Shown: positions 51,740 to 60,348, counted from the stretch's first letter. The stretch: DNA of 64,000 nt from VRUE01 sp963747765 (GCA_963747765.1 CAVVGH010000001.1:307346-371345), one strand, 5' to 3'. Numbers and translations are program-made. The notes: generated by a model not told the origin, from the sequence alone.

Positions 51740-52016
51740 CGCTAGCGGACCTCCCCGAAACGTTCGACCGGAAACCGACCATCCGCTCCGCTCCGACAGC
51801 GCCCGAGCCCCCTTGCACCGGCAGCGCCTCCATCTCCGAGGACAGAGGAAGGCGCACACCTGGGACGCCGGGCGAGTTTTGGGCCACATGCGGCGATATA
51901 TCGCCCGCCGTCGATGGCGATGGGGCCCAGCATGTGCCCGAGGCTCGAGGTCGAGCTGGTGATCACAGCATCGGCTCAGGGTTTCGGGTGGAACGTTTCG
52001 GGGAGATCAGCTAGGA
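51740..52016. repeat. Small element with long inverted ends (MITE-like)
   Basis: 51751-51769 and 51987-52005 pair in 18 of 19 positions (CTCCCCGAAACGTTC core), extending outward to about 28 bp with a few mismatches. The right end overlaps the 3' end of the TlpA-like gene. No protein is supported in 51627-52010, so the segment is non-coding. Confidence 0.6.
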
Positions 52017-52553
52017 AGCTTTCGGCGAGGCACCCATGCCGGCTGCGGTCAGCACGCGGTGAAGCGTCGAGGCGGTCTGCGGCCCCCGCAGAAGCACGAT
52101 ACGCCCGCGGGCGTTGATGGCCGTCTCGGGCAGCCCGACCAAGCCGTAGCGCTCGCCGAAGACGCCGTCGACCTCGCGCAGGTCGGGGTAGGTGAGGTGA
52201 ATGCTTCGCAGGAAGGCGCGAGCGCTGACGACGCCATCGCCGTGGTCGACGCCGACCAGTCCCGCTCGACCGTGAAGCGAGCGCCACAGACGCTCCAGCT
52301 GGGGGGACTCGTGCCGGCACGGCTCGCACCAGCCGGCCCAGAAGTTGATGACCGCAGGCTTACCGCGCAGTTCGTCGACGGTGACGCGCGGACTCACCAG
52401 CACCGCCCGTGGGTAGAGGCGGCGCGGCGCGTCCCTGCGACCTATTCGAACCGCTTGCCACCAGCCCCACCGCGACCGGCGCGGCGATTGCCGCGAGCGC
52501 GGCGATTGCGCCTGGCGGGCGTGACGTGAGATCGGTTTGGCGCGCTGGCTCAT
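52011..52553 (-). CDS. TlpA-like thioredoxin-fold protein with shifted N-terminus
   Basis: 180 residues. GKPAVINFWAGWCEPCRHES carries the WCxxC active site, with VDEVFGERYGLVGLPETAIN-like cis-Pro (residues GLPETAIN) further on, as in TlpA/ResA thiol-disulfide proteins. The N-terminus read here is Arg-rich and not a membrane anchor. A +2 frame between about 52380 and 52510 would read AIAALAAIAAPVAVGLVASG, a normal anchor, so two small compensating frameshifts are likely. The function, if expressed, would be extracytoplasmic reduction. Confidence 0.75.
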   Translation of the reverse strand: MSQRAKPISRHARQAQSPRSRQSPRRSRWGWWQAVRIGRRDAPRRLYPRAVLVSPRVTVDELRGKPAVINFWAGWCEPCRHESPQLERLWRSLHGRAGLVGVDHGDGVVSARAFLRSIHLTYPDLREVDGVFGERYGLVGLPETAINARGRIVLLRGPQTASTLHRVLTAAGMGASPKAS

Positions 52554-52647
52554 GGTGCTGCCTTTCCGCCTTGCCCGTGTATCTACCCGACCTGCGACGG
52601 ACCGCCCGCAGACAGACCCACCTGTCCCACCCTTGCTTTTCGCGCAG

Positions 52648-52836
52648 TTTGCGGAATCGAAGCTGGGTTGCCCCTAGCGTTCGGCGACACCGTCGGCTAG
52701 CTTCATCGGTGAGCGATCGGGAGAGACAGGCTCCGCGGAAGCCAAGCGGAAAGCCGTCTCGAAGGTGACGCGCTGAGCTTCACGTGTGCAGGCTACGCAC
52801 GGGCAGGCGACGAGCGTCATCCCCGGTCGCTCTTTT
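52648..52836 (+). ncRNA. Candidate structured RNA, copy B
   Basis: Homologue of 12734-12921. Stem 1: 52659-52663 with 52700-52704 plus 52675-52678 with 52696-52699, perfect. Stem 2: 52723-52727 with 52756-52760, GGC with GCC and CCGC with GCGG, closing the loop GGAAGCCAA. Stem 3: 52783-52788 with 52796-52801, loop CAGGCTA. A terminator-like hairpin (52807-52811 with 52826-52830) is followed by TCTTTT. It ends 10 bp before the converging gene, so it should be an independent transcript. Confidence 0.6.
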
Positions 52837-52845
52837 GGTGCGCTG

Positions 52846-53127
52846 CTAGTAGTCGACCTCGACCTCGAACTCGGTCGACACCGGCGGTCCTGCGAACCCG
52901 GAATCCAGTCCCTCCAGGCCGGGCAGCAGCGTCTCGTCGCGGTACCTCTCCCAGATCTCTTTCGAATCCCAGACCGCTACGACGACCCAGCCGCTGGCGC
53001 TTGGACCCGCGTAATGGTGTGATTGGCCGGCCGGCCGGCTGCCGTCCGGCGGGTGCACCACCGCGACGGTTGCGTCGTACTGCTCCCGCGTACCATCCTC
53101 GAAGTCGTTGACGATCACGTATGCCAT
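52846..53127 (-). CDS. Small ABM-like/dimeric alpha-beta barrel protein (uncharacterised)
   Basis: 93 residues from the ATG at 53127. AYVIVNDFEDGTREQYDATV and GWVVVAVWDSKEIWERYRDE look like the ferredoxin-like fold of dimeric antibiotic biosynthesis monooxygenase or NIPSNAP relatives. No catalytic signature is clear. It is a conserved type of hypothetical protein, co-oriented with the TlpA-like gene but separated from it by the RNA on the other strand. Confidence 0.6.
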   Translation of the reverse strand: MAYVIVNDFEDGTREQYDATVAVVHPPDGSRPAGQSHHYAGPSASGWVVVAVWDSKEIWERYRDETLLPGLEGLDSGFAGPPVSTEFEVEVDY

Positions 53128-53338
53128 ATCTCGTCCCCCAGTCGTTGCGGTCCGCCCCAGAAACGCTGCCAGCCACACAACGCTAGCCGATCGCTGGTGC
53201 ACTCGCCACGCTTTGCAGCCCCACGCCACGGCCGTCGAGATGCAGACGATGGGCCTAACTGGAAAGCATTTGAACCAAAGGAAGATGGCCGCCATCCGGC
53301 GCCTGCACCAGGGACTACGTGAGGTATACTGAGGACGT

Positions 53339-53554
53339 ATGACTCAACGAATCGGCGCTAAGGGACAGGTGGTGATCCCCAAGGATCTCCGCGAGCGCGC
53401 CGGGCTCGGACCAGGCTCAGACGTTTCCTTCGAGTCCATTGACGATGGGATCGTTGTACGACGCGCGACCCCTCGTTCGACGCTGCGAGGAAGGTTCGCT
53501 GGTAGCGGCATGGCGGCGCGGCTACTGGAAGATCGCGACAAAGAGCCCCGGTAG
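53339..53554 (+). CDS. vapB: AbrB/MazE-type antitoxin (VapB)
   Basis: 71 residues. IGAKGQVVIPKDLRERAGLG followed by PGSDVSFESIDDGIVVRRAT is the swapped-hairpin AbrB DNA-binding domain. The C-terminal RGRFAGSGMAARLLEDR region should bind the toxin. It precedes the PIN-domain gene by 5 bp. Such antitoxins repress their own operon. Confidence 0.9.
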   Translation: MTQRIGAKGQVVIPKDLRERAGLGPGSDVSFESIDDGIVVRRATPRSTLRGRFAGSGMAARLLEDRDKEPR

Positions 53555-53559
53555 CGCCC

Positions 53560-53952
53560 TTGCCCTTTTGCCTGGATTCGTGGCCTGTGCTGTCCTGGCT
53601 CGACGGAGACGAGCCGGCGGCAGACTTGGTCGATGGGATTCTGCGTCGGGAACGCCCGGCGATGAGTTGGATCAATCTGGTCGAGGTCCACTATCGAACG
53701 AGCCGGGACCACGGCAAGGAAGAGGCGGACCGCATGCTTGAGGAACTTCGCCCTCGGATCACCGAGCATCTTCCCGGTGTCTCGGCGATGCGGGCGGCGG
53801 CGAACCTAAAGGCCTTCCACCCAATGGCGCTGGCGGACTGTTTCGCGGTTGCGCTCGCCGCCTCTGAGGGCGCTGTGCTCTTGACCGGCGACCCAGAGAT
53901 CATCGACCGGGCGGAGAGTCTGCCCTGCAACGTGAAAGACCTTCGACCCTAG
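53560..53952 (+). CDS. vapC: PIN-domain toxin (VapC)
   Basis: 130 residues from the TTG at 53560. FCLDSWPVLSWLDGDEPAAD carries the first Asp, WINLVEVHYRTSRDHGKEEA the conserved Glu, and MALADCFAVALAASEGAVLL plus TGDPEI the remaining acidic positions. It is a Mg-dependent ribonuclease of the VapBC toxin-antitoxin type. TTG and short spacing suggest low translation relative to the antitoxin. Confidence 0.85.
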   Translation: MPFCLDSWPVLSWLDGDEPAADLVDGILRRERPAMSWINLVEVHYRTSRDHGKEEADRMLEELRPRITEHLPGVSAMRAAANLKAFHPMALADCFAVALAASEGAVLLTGDPEIIDRAESLPCNVKDLRP

Positions 53953-54170
53953 CCGGAGCCACGGGCCACCTAGCCTTTCTCGATCTCATCCAAAGGCACG
54001 ACATCCTCCTCGAGGACAGCGCCCAGCTACCGTCTCCCACCGAGCGGCGCGACGTAGTGACAGTTCGCCCAGCGAGTTTCCGGCATACTGCCGGCCGCGA
54101 CTGCCGACGTTCGCACTTCATCGCCAAGCTGGCCGGCCTGCGCCGCGACTCGCCGGACCTCTCAGCGAGC
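53953..54170. other. Gene-free segment between vapC and the island edge
   Basis: About 220 bp with no convincing gene, RNA or repeat recognised. Confidence 0.5.
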
Positions 54171-54210
54171 GGAGCTAGCCGGACTCGAACCGGCGACCTC
54201 CTGGGTGCGA
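54171..54210. other. Duplicated 3' half of tRNA-Ala (probable attachment site)
   Basis: 40 bp identical to 63023-63062, the 3' end of the tRNA-Ala gene, in the same orientation. Beyond 54210 similarity fades. This is the classic scar of integration into a tRNA 3' end and marks the far end of an element of about 8.85 kb. Confidence 0.8.
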
Positions 54211-54261
54211 CCCGGCGCTCTGACCGAAATCTGACAGACGACGTTCCTCGCTGCGCCAGCG

Positions 54262-54351
54262 CCTCGAGGCCGGCCGGTGGTCGAAGCCGAGATCGGGCAG
54301 CCCCGCGTAGCCACCCCAGCCGTCGGTATGGATGATCGTGCCGGCCTCGTC
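54262..54351 (-). pseudogene. IS1595/ISXO2-like transposase fragment
   Basis: On the minus strand this reads DEAGTIIHTDGWGGYAGLPD and then LGFDHRPAS, a clear piece of the IS1595-type (ISXO2-like) transposase catalytic region. No start, and only about 30 residues remain. Just after it (54366-54417) two copies of GGGAAC-x-AAACGGTGTCGG occur, resembling terminal repeats of IS21-type elements. A decayed mobile element at the island edge. Confidence 0.7.
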
Positions 54352-54429
54352 CCGCGCCGCCGACCGGGAACGAAACGGTGTCGGCTATTCGGCCTCCAAC
54401 GATGGGAACCAAACGGTGTCGGTCCTCAC

Positions 54430-54879
54430 CTAGTCGGCCGTCCGATCGGGGTCGGCGAATGTCCAGAGCTTGTTGCCGACAAAGTTGAACGGCATCGCCA
54501 GCGCGACCGCGATCGCCTGGGCGGCCAGCTTGCCGACCGAGGCACCGACCACCAGCGCCTTGAGCACGGCGAGATTGACCAGCAGCGCGGCGATGCTCAC
54601 GGTGAAGAAGCGCGCCGCCTGAAAACCCGCGTGGCCGTCGCCGGGCCCGAAGGTCCAGCGGCGATTCCAGAAGAAGTTGCTCGACACCGCGACACAGAAG
54701 GCGATGACCGCGGCGAGCACGTAGTGCATACCGAGGAGACCGGTAAGGAAGGCGAACACGGCCAGGTTGACCAGGTAGCCCAAGCCGCCGACGACGCCGA
54801 ACTTGAGCAACTGCATCCAGTTTGCCGGCCGGCGAGTGGCGAGGCCGATTCGGTTGGCGAGCATACGCGCGGGACTCAT
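54430..54879 (-). CDS. GtrA-like membrane protein
   Basis: 149 residues from the ATG at 54879. LLKFGVVGGLGYLVNLAVFA, HYVLAAVIAFCVAVSSNFFW, NRRWTF and the final FNFVGNKLWTFADP repeat the two halves of the GtrA/DPMS-associated family. Four helices. GtrA flips or supports polyprenyl-linked sugar intermediates, in keeping with the GT39 gene that ends 4 bp before its start. Confidence 0.88.
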   Translation of the reverse strand: MSPARMLANRIGLATRRPANWMQLLKFGVVGGLGYLVNLAVFAFLTGLLGMHYVLAAVIAFCVAVSSNFFWNRRWTFGPGDGHAGFQAARFFTVSIAALLVNLAVLKALVVGASVGKLAAQAIAVALAMPFNFVGNKLWTFADPDRTAD

Positions 54880-54883
54880 CGGC

Positions 54884-56356
54884 TCACCCCTCCAGTGGTG
54901 GCATGCCATCCGTGATCACCGCGTTGCGGCCAAACCCGGTGCGGGCATCCCGCAGCGCCAGGACCGAAGCCCGATGAATGCCTCTCGCCGTGTAGCGGGT
55001 GAGGGTGAGCCTGTCCAGCCTCAGCCGCTCGACCGGGTGGAAGGCCGGTGGCAGGTTCGGCGGCCGTTCCACCACGACTGCCTTGCTGATGACGTCGATT
55101 TCGCGGATCGGCACCCTGCCACGGTACTTGCGCTGCGACGCGTGACCGAGGTAGAACTGAACCCCGTCGGCGGCGAGCGTCCAGGTGACGATCGCCCGCG
55201 GCCGAGCCGCCGGTCCGAGCTGTTCGGTCACCTCGCGGAAGTTGGGCCGCTGCAGGTTGAGGGTGCGGGCGACCTGGACGTCGAAGGCGAGCCAATACGC
55301 GCAGAGCGCCGTCGCGAGGATGATTCCGGCGCGGCGGGCGCCGCTCGCTGCGAAGCCTGCCGCGGCGGCGAGGAGAAGCGGGATCAACGCGGGCAGCAGA
55401 TTGCGCTCGACGATGTAGTCGCTGCCGGCCAGGGCGATGCCGGTCGCGACCATCACCACCCCCAACCCAAGCGCCAGCCCCAGCGCCGCCGCACGTTTCT
55501 CACGGATCGAGCTGCGCAACGCAACCAGCAGCAGAGCTAGGCCGATCAGCAGCGCCGGGATCAACGCATACCGCTCGCGCGGGGGCTGGGCGATCACGTG
55601 GCCGGTCTCCCCCATCAGGAAGCTGCCGCCGGTCTCGAAGAGGCGGGTCGACAGCGGACTGTGGTCGATCCAGCCGATGTGAGTCGGGTCGATCTGGGCG
55701 GAGATCAGCGGCAGCAGAGCCAGCCCGACCGCGACGACGGCGCCGACCGCGAAGAGCACCGGACGCCACGTCGCCCGCAACGCGACCAGCAGCCAGATCG
55801 CCTCGGTCGCCACAGCGAAGATGGCGAAGTAGTGACTGCAGAGGGCGAGGGCGGAGGTGAGTGCCCACAGCGCCAGGTCCCGGCCGCTCCGGGTGCGCAG
55901 CGCCCGCGCGAAGAAGAGCAGGGCGAGGGCGCCGAAGAAGACGAGCAGCGCATAGGAGCGAGCCTCCTGCGAGTACCAGATCAGCATCGGGCTGACGGCG
56001 ACGAGCGCGGCGGCGATCAGGCCGGTGCGGTTGCTCACCAGCTCGCGGCCGATCAGGAAGGCGACGGGGACGGTTGCCGCACCGAACAGCGCCGTCAGCG
56101 AGCGCAGCCCCACCTCTCCGGTGCCGAACGCCTTCGCCCAACCCCAGGCCAGCACGTAGTAGAGGGGCGGGTTGGACTCGCTCCCCTTCACATTGCCGAG
56201 CATCTCGATGAAGCTGCCGGGGATCACCCGTGCCGCGGTGATCACCTCGTCGTGGTGGAAGCTCTGCACGTCGAGACTGGCGAAGCGGACGGCGAGCCCG
56301 AGCGCGGTCAGGCCGGCGAGCGCCCAGAGGACGTTGTCACGGAGTTGTGCGGGCAT
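54884..56356 (-). CDS. GT39/ArnT-like polyprenyl-sugar glycosyltransferase
   Basis: 490 residues from the ATG at 56356. VQSFHHDEVITAARVIPGSF holds an acidic pair in the first extracytoplasmic loop, and SNPPLYYVLAWGWAKAFGTG and SNRTGLIAAALVAVSPMLIW follow, as in PMT/ArnT-type GT-C enzymes. About 11 membrane helices, then a C-terminal domain of about 130 residues. It should transfer sugars from polyprenyl phosphate outside the membrane. It overlaps the preceding GH92 gene by 20 bp. Confidence 0.85.
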   Translation of the reverse strand: MPAQLRDNVLWALAGLTALGLAVRFASLDVQSFHHDEVITAARVIPGSFIEMLGNVKGSESNPPLYYVLAWGWAKAFGTGEVGLRSLTALFGAATVPVAFLIGRELVSNRTGLIAAALVAVSPMLIWYSQEARSYALLVFFGALALLFFARALRTRSGRDLALWALTSALALCSHYFAIFAVATEAIWLLVALRATWRPVLFAVGAVVAVGLALLPLISAQIDPTHIGWIDHSPLSTRLFETGGSFLMGETGHVIAQPPRERYALIPALLIGLALLLVALRSSIREKRAAALGLALGLGVVMVATGIALAGSDYIVERNLLPALIPLLLAAAAGFAASGARRAGIILATALCAYWLAFDVQVARTLNLQRPNFREVTEQLGPAARPRAIVTWTLAADGVQFYLGHASQRKYRGRVPIREIDVISKAVVVERPPNLPPAFHPVERLRLDRLTLTRYTARGIHRASVLALRDARTGFGRNAVITDGMPPLEG

Positions 56357-58784
56357 CAGGGGAACAGCGGTTCTCGGGCATCGGCTGCTCGGGGCCGAAG
56401 GAGGGCGGAAGAGCAGCGGCGGAATTGCCCCAGGTGGGGTTAGGTCGTGCCCCGAGCCGGTAAGCAAGGGTTGCCCCCCGCGCCAGCGCACAGTAGGTGA
56501 TCCAGGGCCGGCCGTAGGGATGGCCATTGAAACGCATCCGCTGAATGTATGGCGCTCGGCGCAGGGGAGTCCGCCCGGCCGAGGCGACGATTCGCAGCTT
56601 GCGACCGCCCGCCAGTCGCACGGTTGACCGCTGGAAGAGGGGGCTGCCGATCGCCAGCACTCCGACGCCGGGCACCTCCGGGTAGAGGCCGAGCGCCCCG
56701 AGCACGTACCAGGAGGAGAGTGTGCCGAGGTCGTCGTTGCCGGGGTACCCGGCCGGGGTCGCGCTGTAGAGATCTCGCAGCGCCCGCCGCACCGTCGCCT
56801 GCGTTTTGAACGGACGTCCCGTCCAGTCGTAGAGCCAGGGGACGTTCAGGTTCGGCTCGTTGCCGAGTAGGGCGTGATCGGTGCGGGTTGCCCCCGTGCC
56901 GCCGTTCAGCTCGCGCAGGAAGCGGTCGAGCCGGGTCGTAGCCTTGGCCCGTCCGCCGATCGCGGCGAAGAGGCCGGCGGGGTTGTGGGGCACCATCCAC
57001 GTGTACTGGACCGAGTTGCCCTCGGCGAAGCCGGCGCCGCGAAGGTTGTCGTAGCCGGCGGGAAAGGAGCCGTCCGCGAAGCGCGGCTCGACCAGGTGGC
57101 TGCGAGGGTTGAGCAGCTTGCGCCAGTTGGCCGAGCTCGCCATGAAGGAGCGATAGGTGGCGCGGTCGCGCAGGGCGCGGGCCGCGAACTGGGCGATCGA
57201 GAAGTCGGCAACCGCATACTCGAGCGTCGTTGCCGCCGAGGCCCAAACGGCGTTAGGGTCGCCGAACAGCGAGTTCGCGTTGCGGCGTTTGACGTCGAGG
57301 TCGAAGGGCACGTATCCCAGCGCCCTGTACTCGGCGAGGCCCTGGCGCTGGACATAGCTGCCATCGGCGCTGCGGCAGCCTTCGCTAGCCGCCTTGACCA
57401 TCGCCGCCAGGGCGGCGGTCTCGTCGAAGCCGCGGGCGCCGAAGGCCGAGGCGGAGGCGATGATCGGGTCAGCCGGGTCGCCCACCATCGTCATGCTCTG
57501 GCCATTGGCGTAGGACCAGCGCGGCAGGCAGCCGCTCTGCGCTGCGGCGGCGAGCATCGAGGCGACGATGTCGCTCGCACGGCGTGGCATCAGCATCGTC
57601 AGCAGTGGGATCTGCGTGCGGTAGATGTCCCAACCGGACAGGTCGGCGTAATGGGTGCGCTGGCGGCGGTCGTGAAGCTGCCCGTCCATGCCGATGTAGG
57701 TCCCGTCGGCGTCGTCGAAGGTCCGCGGCGACATCAACACGCGGTAGAGGGACGTGTAGAAGGTCTCGAGGTCCCGCCGTGCGCCGCCGCTCACCCGGAT
57801 CGACCCGAGGGCGTGGTTCCAGCGCCCCTCCGCTGCGGCGGCGACGTGGCGGAAGGAGGCACCGCGATTCTCGGCGGCGAGGTTGGCGCGGGCACCGGCG
57901 ACGCTGACGAAGGAGATCCCGACCCTGACCCCAACGAGCCGGTTACGCCGCGTGTCGAAGCTCGCGTAGGCGCCGGCCTGTGCGGTGCGCAAGGGGGTGT
58001 TCGAGGGCTGCCTGCGGTCCGATGCGGCGGTCGCGCCCGGGCTCAGCCTCTGGCGCGTCCAGGTGCCATAGGCGTCGAAGGAACGGTCGAAGACGGCGGC
58101 GAAGTGGATCTTGTAGCGCGGCCGCTGCGCACAGAAGTAGCCGCTCGACGTTGAGCCGGTGATCTCACGTCTCGCGGGGTCGATCTGGACCTCGGCGAAG
58201 TCGTTGGCCTTGGCGCTGCCGCCGCTGTCGATCAGAACGCTGGCGTGCGGGGAGCGGGGAAAAGCGAAGCGCGCCGCCCCGGTGCGCGTGGTTGCGGTCA
58301 GGTCGACGCCGATAGCGCCGCCCCCTACGGGGTTGAGGCGTAGCGAGTAGCGGCCCGGGCTCGCGCGCTCGTGGCGGTGCGAGAAGCCGGGCTCGAAGCG
58401 TCCGGCGAGGCCGGCGGTGTCGGGCGGAGCCGGCGAGGCGTCGAGCGGCTCGGTCGTCGGCAGGAACGGGAAGTCCCCATACAGCGAGCAGCCGGCGCCG
58501 TTGAGGTGGGTGAGGCTGAAGCCGGTGATGTGGCGGTCGCGGTAGTCATAGCCGCCGGAGTGCCGATCCGAAGGAGTGGTATCGGGTCCCCACTGGACCA
58601 TGCCGAAGGGGACGGTCGCCCCTGGAAAGTTGTGGCCGCCCCCGAAGGTCCGCAACCCGGGCTGAGTACCGGAGAGAGGCTTGACGTGGTCAGTGAGGTT
58701 CGCCGCGGACACCGAAGGGAACGCGAAAGCGACGATCAGTAGCGCTCTCAGGGTCTTGATGAACGCTCGTCGCACGAAAAGCAC
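56337..58784 (-). CDS. Secreted GH92 alpha-mannosidase
   Basis: 815 residues, GTG start. Signal peptide near ALLIVAFAFPSVSA. GH92 features: RTFGGGHNFPGATVPFGMVQ, TGFSLTHLNGAGCSLYGDFP, and the C-terminal YPGNDDLGTLSSWYVLGALG with LYPEVPG. The family is Ca2+-dependent inverting exo-alpha-mannosidases acting on glycans. It is the first gene of an operon with GT39 and GtrA, so it may trim or recycle mannose-containing surface glycans. Cargo of the probable island. Confidence 0.9.
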   Translation of the reverse strand: MLFVRRAFIKTLRALLIVAFAFPSVSAANLTDHVKPLSGTQPGLRTFGGGHNFPGATVPFGMVQWGPDTTPSDRHSGGYDYRDRHITGFSLTHLNGAGCSLYGDFPFLPTTEPLDASPAPPDTAGLAGRFEPGFSHRHERASPGRYSLRLNPVGGGAIGVDLTATTRTGAARFAFPRSPHASVLIDSGGSAKANDFAEVQIDPARREITGSTSSGYFCAQRPRYKIHFAAVFDRSFDAYGTWTRQRLSPGATAASDRRQPSNTPLRTAQAGAYASFDTRRNRLVGVRVGISFVSVAGARANLAAENRGASFRHVAAAAEGRWNHALGSIRVSGGARRDLETFYTSLYRVLMSPRTFDDADGTYIGMDGQLHDRRQRTHYADLSGWDIYRTQIPLLTMLMPRRASDIVASMLAAAAQSGCLPRWSYANGQSMTMVGDPADPIIASASAFGARGFDETAALAAMVKAASEGCRSADGSYVQRQGLAEYRALGYVPFDLDVKRRNANSLFGDPNAVWASAATTLEYAVADFSIAQFAARALRDRATYRSFMASSANWRKLLNPRSHLVEPRFADGSFPAGYDNLRGAGFAEGNSVQYTWMVPHNPAGLFAAIGGRAKATTRLDRFLRELNGGTGATRTDHALLGNEPNLNVPWLYDWTGRPFKTQATVRRALRDLYSATPAGYPGNDDLGTLSSWYVLGALGLYPEVPGVGVLAIGSPLFQRSTVRLAGGRKLRIVASAGRTPLRRAPYIQRMRFNGHPYGRPWITYCALARGATLAYRLGARPNPTWGNSAAALPPSFGPEQPMPENRCSPDARTTP

Positions 58785-58975
58785 GCTACACGCCCTCCGG
58801 CGGGGCTCCCGGCACTCGTGCCTGAAACCACAGCGTGAAATCAGGGGCGATTGGAGAAGCCTTGAAACACAGAAGCCCCGCAGCAGGAGCTTCTGGCGAT
58901 GAGGTCTTCACGTTTGCGATCAGCCGCTTGCTGATGCGGTTTCCCACGGGCCTACTCGCGCCGACCACACCTTAA

Positions 58976-59927
58976 GAAACTATCCACAAACTCGCTGACC
59001 ACGGCAGGAGTTATGTAGAGCTGGCCTGAAAAGGCAAGGCACAACCCTCGCGAAAGGAGAGTGCCTTGCCAGCTGCCGAGACTACCGCTGAGCCCCTGCC
59101 CACGATCTGGTCCCTGCCGGACGAGCTCTGGGGACGGGTCGAGCCGATCCTTGAGCACCGCTACCCCCCGGCCGCCACCGGCCGGCCTCGCGCCGACCTG
59201 CGGCTGATGCTCGACGGGATCGTCTTCCGCATGCGCACCGGCTGCCAGTGGAACCAAATGCCCGAGCGCTACGGGCCCGACTCGACCGTCCACAAGTGGT
59301 TTCAGGCCTTCGTCCGTGACGGCGTCCTTGAGGAGATCTGGGCCTGCCTGGTCTCCGAGTGCGAGCAGCTCGGTGGGGTCTCCTGGGAGTGGCAGGCCGC
59401 CGACGGGGTGATGGGCAAGTCGCGCTTCGAGGGCGACAAGCGAGGCCCCAATCCCACCGACAGAGCCAAGATGGGGACCAAGAAGCACCTGCTGGTCGAG
59501 CAGGAGGGCGGACCGCTGGGGTTGGTGGTCGCTGGCGCCAACGTCAACGACCACAAGCTGCTCGAGGAGACAATCGAAGCGGTCGTGATCGAGCGCCCCG
59601 ACCCCAAGGAGGTCGTCCAGCATCTCTGCCTCGACAAGGCCTACGACAACAAGACCGGCGATCGCGTCTGCGGGGAGGCGGGCTACGTCTCCCACATCCG
59701 TCGGATCGGCGAGGAGAAGCTCGACGAGCTCGGGCTGAAGCGGCGCCCGGCCCGCCGTTGGGTGGTCGAGCGGACGATCGCCTGGTTGCAGAAGTGCCGG
59801 GCGCTGCTGATCCGCTACGACAAGAAGGCCGAGAACTACCTCGGCCTGATCCAGCTCGCCTGCGCGCTGTTGTGGTCGCGGCGGCTACACCGGCTCGGGT
59901 GGGGCAAGGGGGTTTGTGGATAGTTTC
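58976..59927 (+). mobile_element. IS5-family insertion sequence, 952 bp
   Basis: Perfect 16-bp ends GAAACTATCCACAAAC (58976-58991) and its reverse complement (59912-59927), bracketed by direct TAA at 58973-58975 and 59928-59930. A 3-bp duplication fits the IS1031/ISL2-like groups of the IS5 family. It contains a complete transposase gene, so it may still be active. Confidence 0.9.
59066..59923 (+). CDS. IS5-family transposase
   Basis: 285 residues from the TTG at 59066 after AAAGGAGA. WSLPDELWGRVEPILEHRYP, then GRPRADLRLMLDGIVFRMRT with GCQWNQMPERYGPDSTVHKW, are the typical IS5 N-terminus. The DDE residues are in GWEWQAADGVMGK-like, LCLDKAYDNK and RRWVVERTIAWLQKCRALLI. Frame is intact. The gene and its ends form a complete element. 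Confidence 0.93.
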   Translation: MPAAETTAEPLPTIWSLPDELWGRVEPILEHRYPPAATGRPRADLRLMLDGIVFRMRTGCQWNQMPERYGPDSTVHKWFQAFVRDGVLEEIWACLVSECEQLGGVSWEWQAADGVMGKSRFEGDKRGPNPTDRAKMGTKKHLLVEQEGGPLGLVVAGANVNDHKLLEETIEAVVIERPDPKEVVQHLCLDKAYDNKTGDRVCGEAGYVSHIRRIGEEKLDELGLKRRPARRWVVERTIAWLQKCRALLIRYDKKAENYLGLIQLACALLWSRRLHRLGWGKGVCG

Positions 59928-59957
59928 TAAGCGCGCGCTGAGCACACCACTGGAGCC

Positions 59958-60299
59958 TCAATCGCCGCTGCGGGCGGCTTCCAGGCGCTCGATCCCGAGC
60001 GCCTCCAGACGGGCGAGCAGCTCCCGCAGGCGGCGATCGTTTGCGATCCAGCCCCCGCACTCGACCGCCTCCTCCTTTGCCAGATACCGGCCTACGGTCT
60101 TGCCGGCGACCTTGCGGGTCCAGTGCCAATAGGGGCCGTGACGACGGGATGGATCGGTCTGGCAGGCGCAACCCGCCTGGCCGCAGCGGGTGCGGCGCTC
60201 GCCGATCGAGCCCGGCAGGACCTCGGCCGTGCGGGCGATCTGGGCCAGCTCCCGGGCGATCGCCCGCGCCTCCTCGCGCTGGGAGCGATCGAGCTTCAT
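59958..60299 (-). CDS. DUF6788-like small protein
   Basis: 113 residues. RTRCGQAGCACQTDPSRRHG followed by PYWHWTRKVAGKTVGRYL shows a Cys-x4-Cys-x-Cys pattern and a basic region, as in the DUF6788 family often encoded next to transposases. Its role is unknown, maybe DNA binding or regulation. Divergent from the recombinase-like gene with a 12-bp palindrome (60337-60348) between them. Confidence 0.65.
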   Translation of the reverse strand: MKLDRSQREEARAIARELAQIARTAEVLPGSIGERRTRCGQAGCACQTDPSRRHGPYWHWTRKVAGKTVGRYLAKEEAVECGGWIANDRRLRELLARLEALGIERLEAARSGD

Positions 60300-60336
60300 C
60301 GGCTCAGTCTGACAGGGGTGACGGTCATTCCGTCCT

Positions 60337-60348
60337 TACCTTAAGGTA
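60337..60348. promoter_or_regulatory. 12-bp palindrome in a divergent promoter
   Basis: TACCTTAAGGTA, perfect, in the 77-bp gap between the DUF6788 and recombinase-like genes; AAGGTATAAC follows. Likely operator for both, possibly bound by the DUF6788 protein. Confidence 0.55.

Noticed and set aside
58786..58968. Minus-strand small frame beside the IS5 element
   Set aside because: No recognisable motif, poor start context; probably non-coding flank of the GH92 gene.
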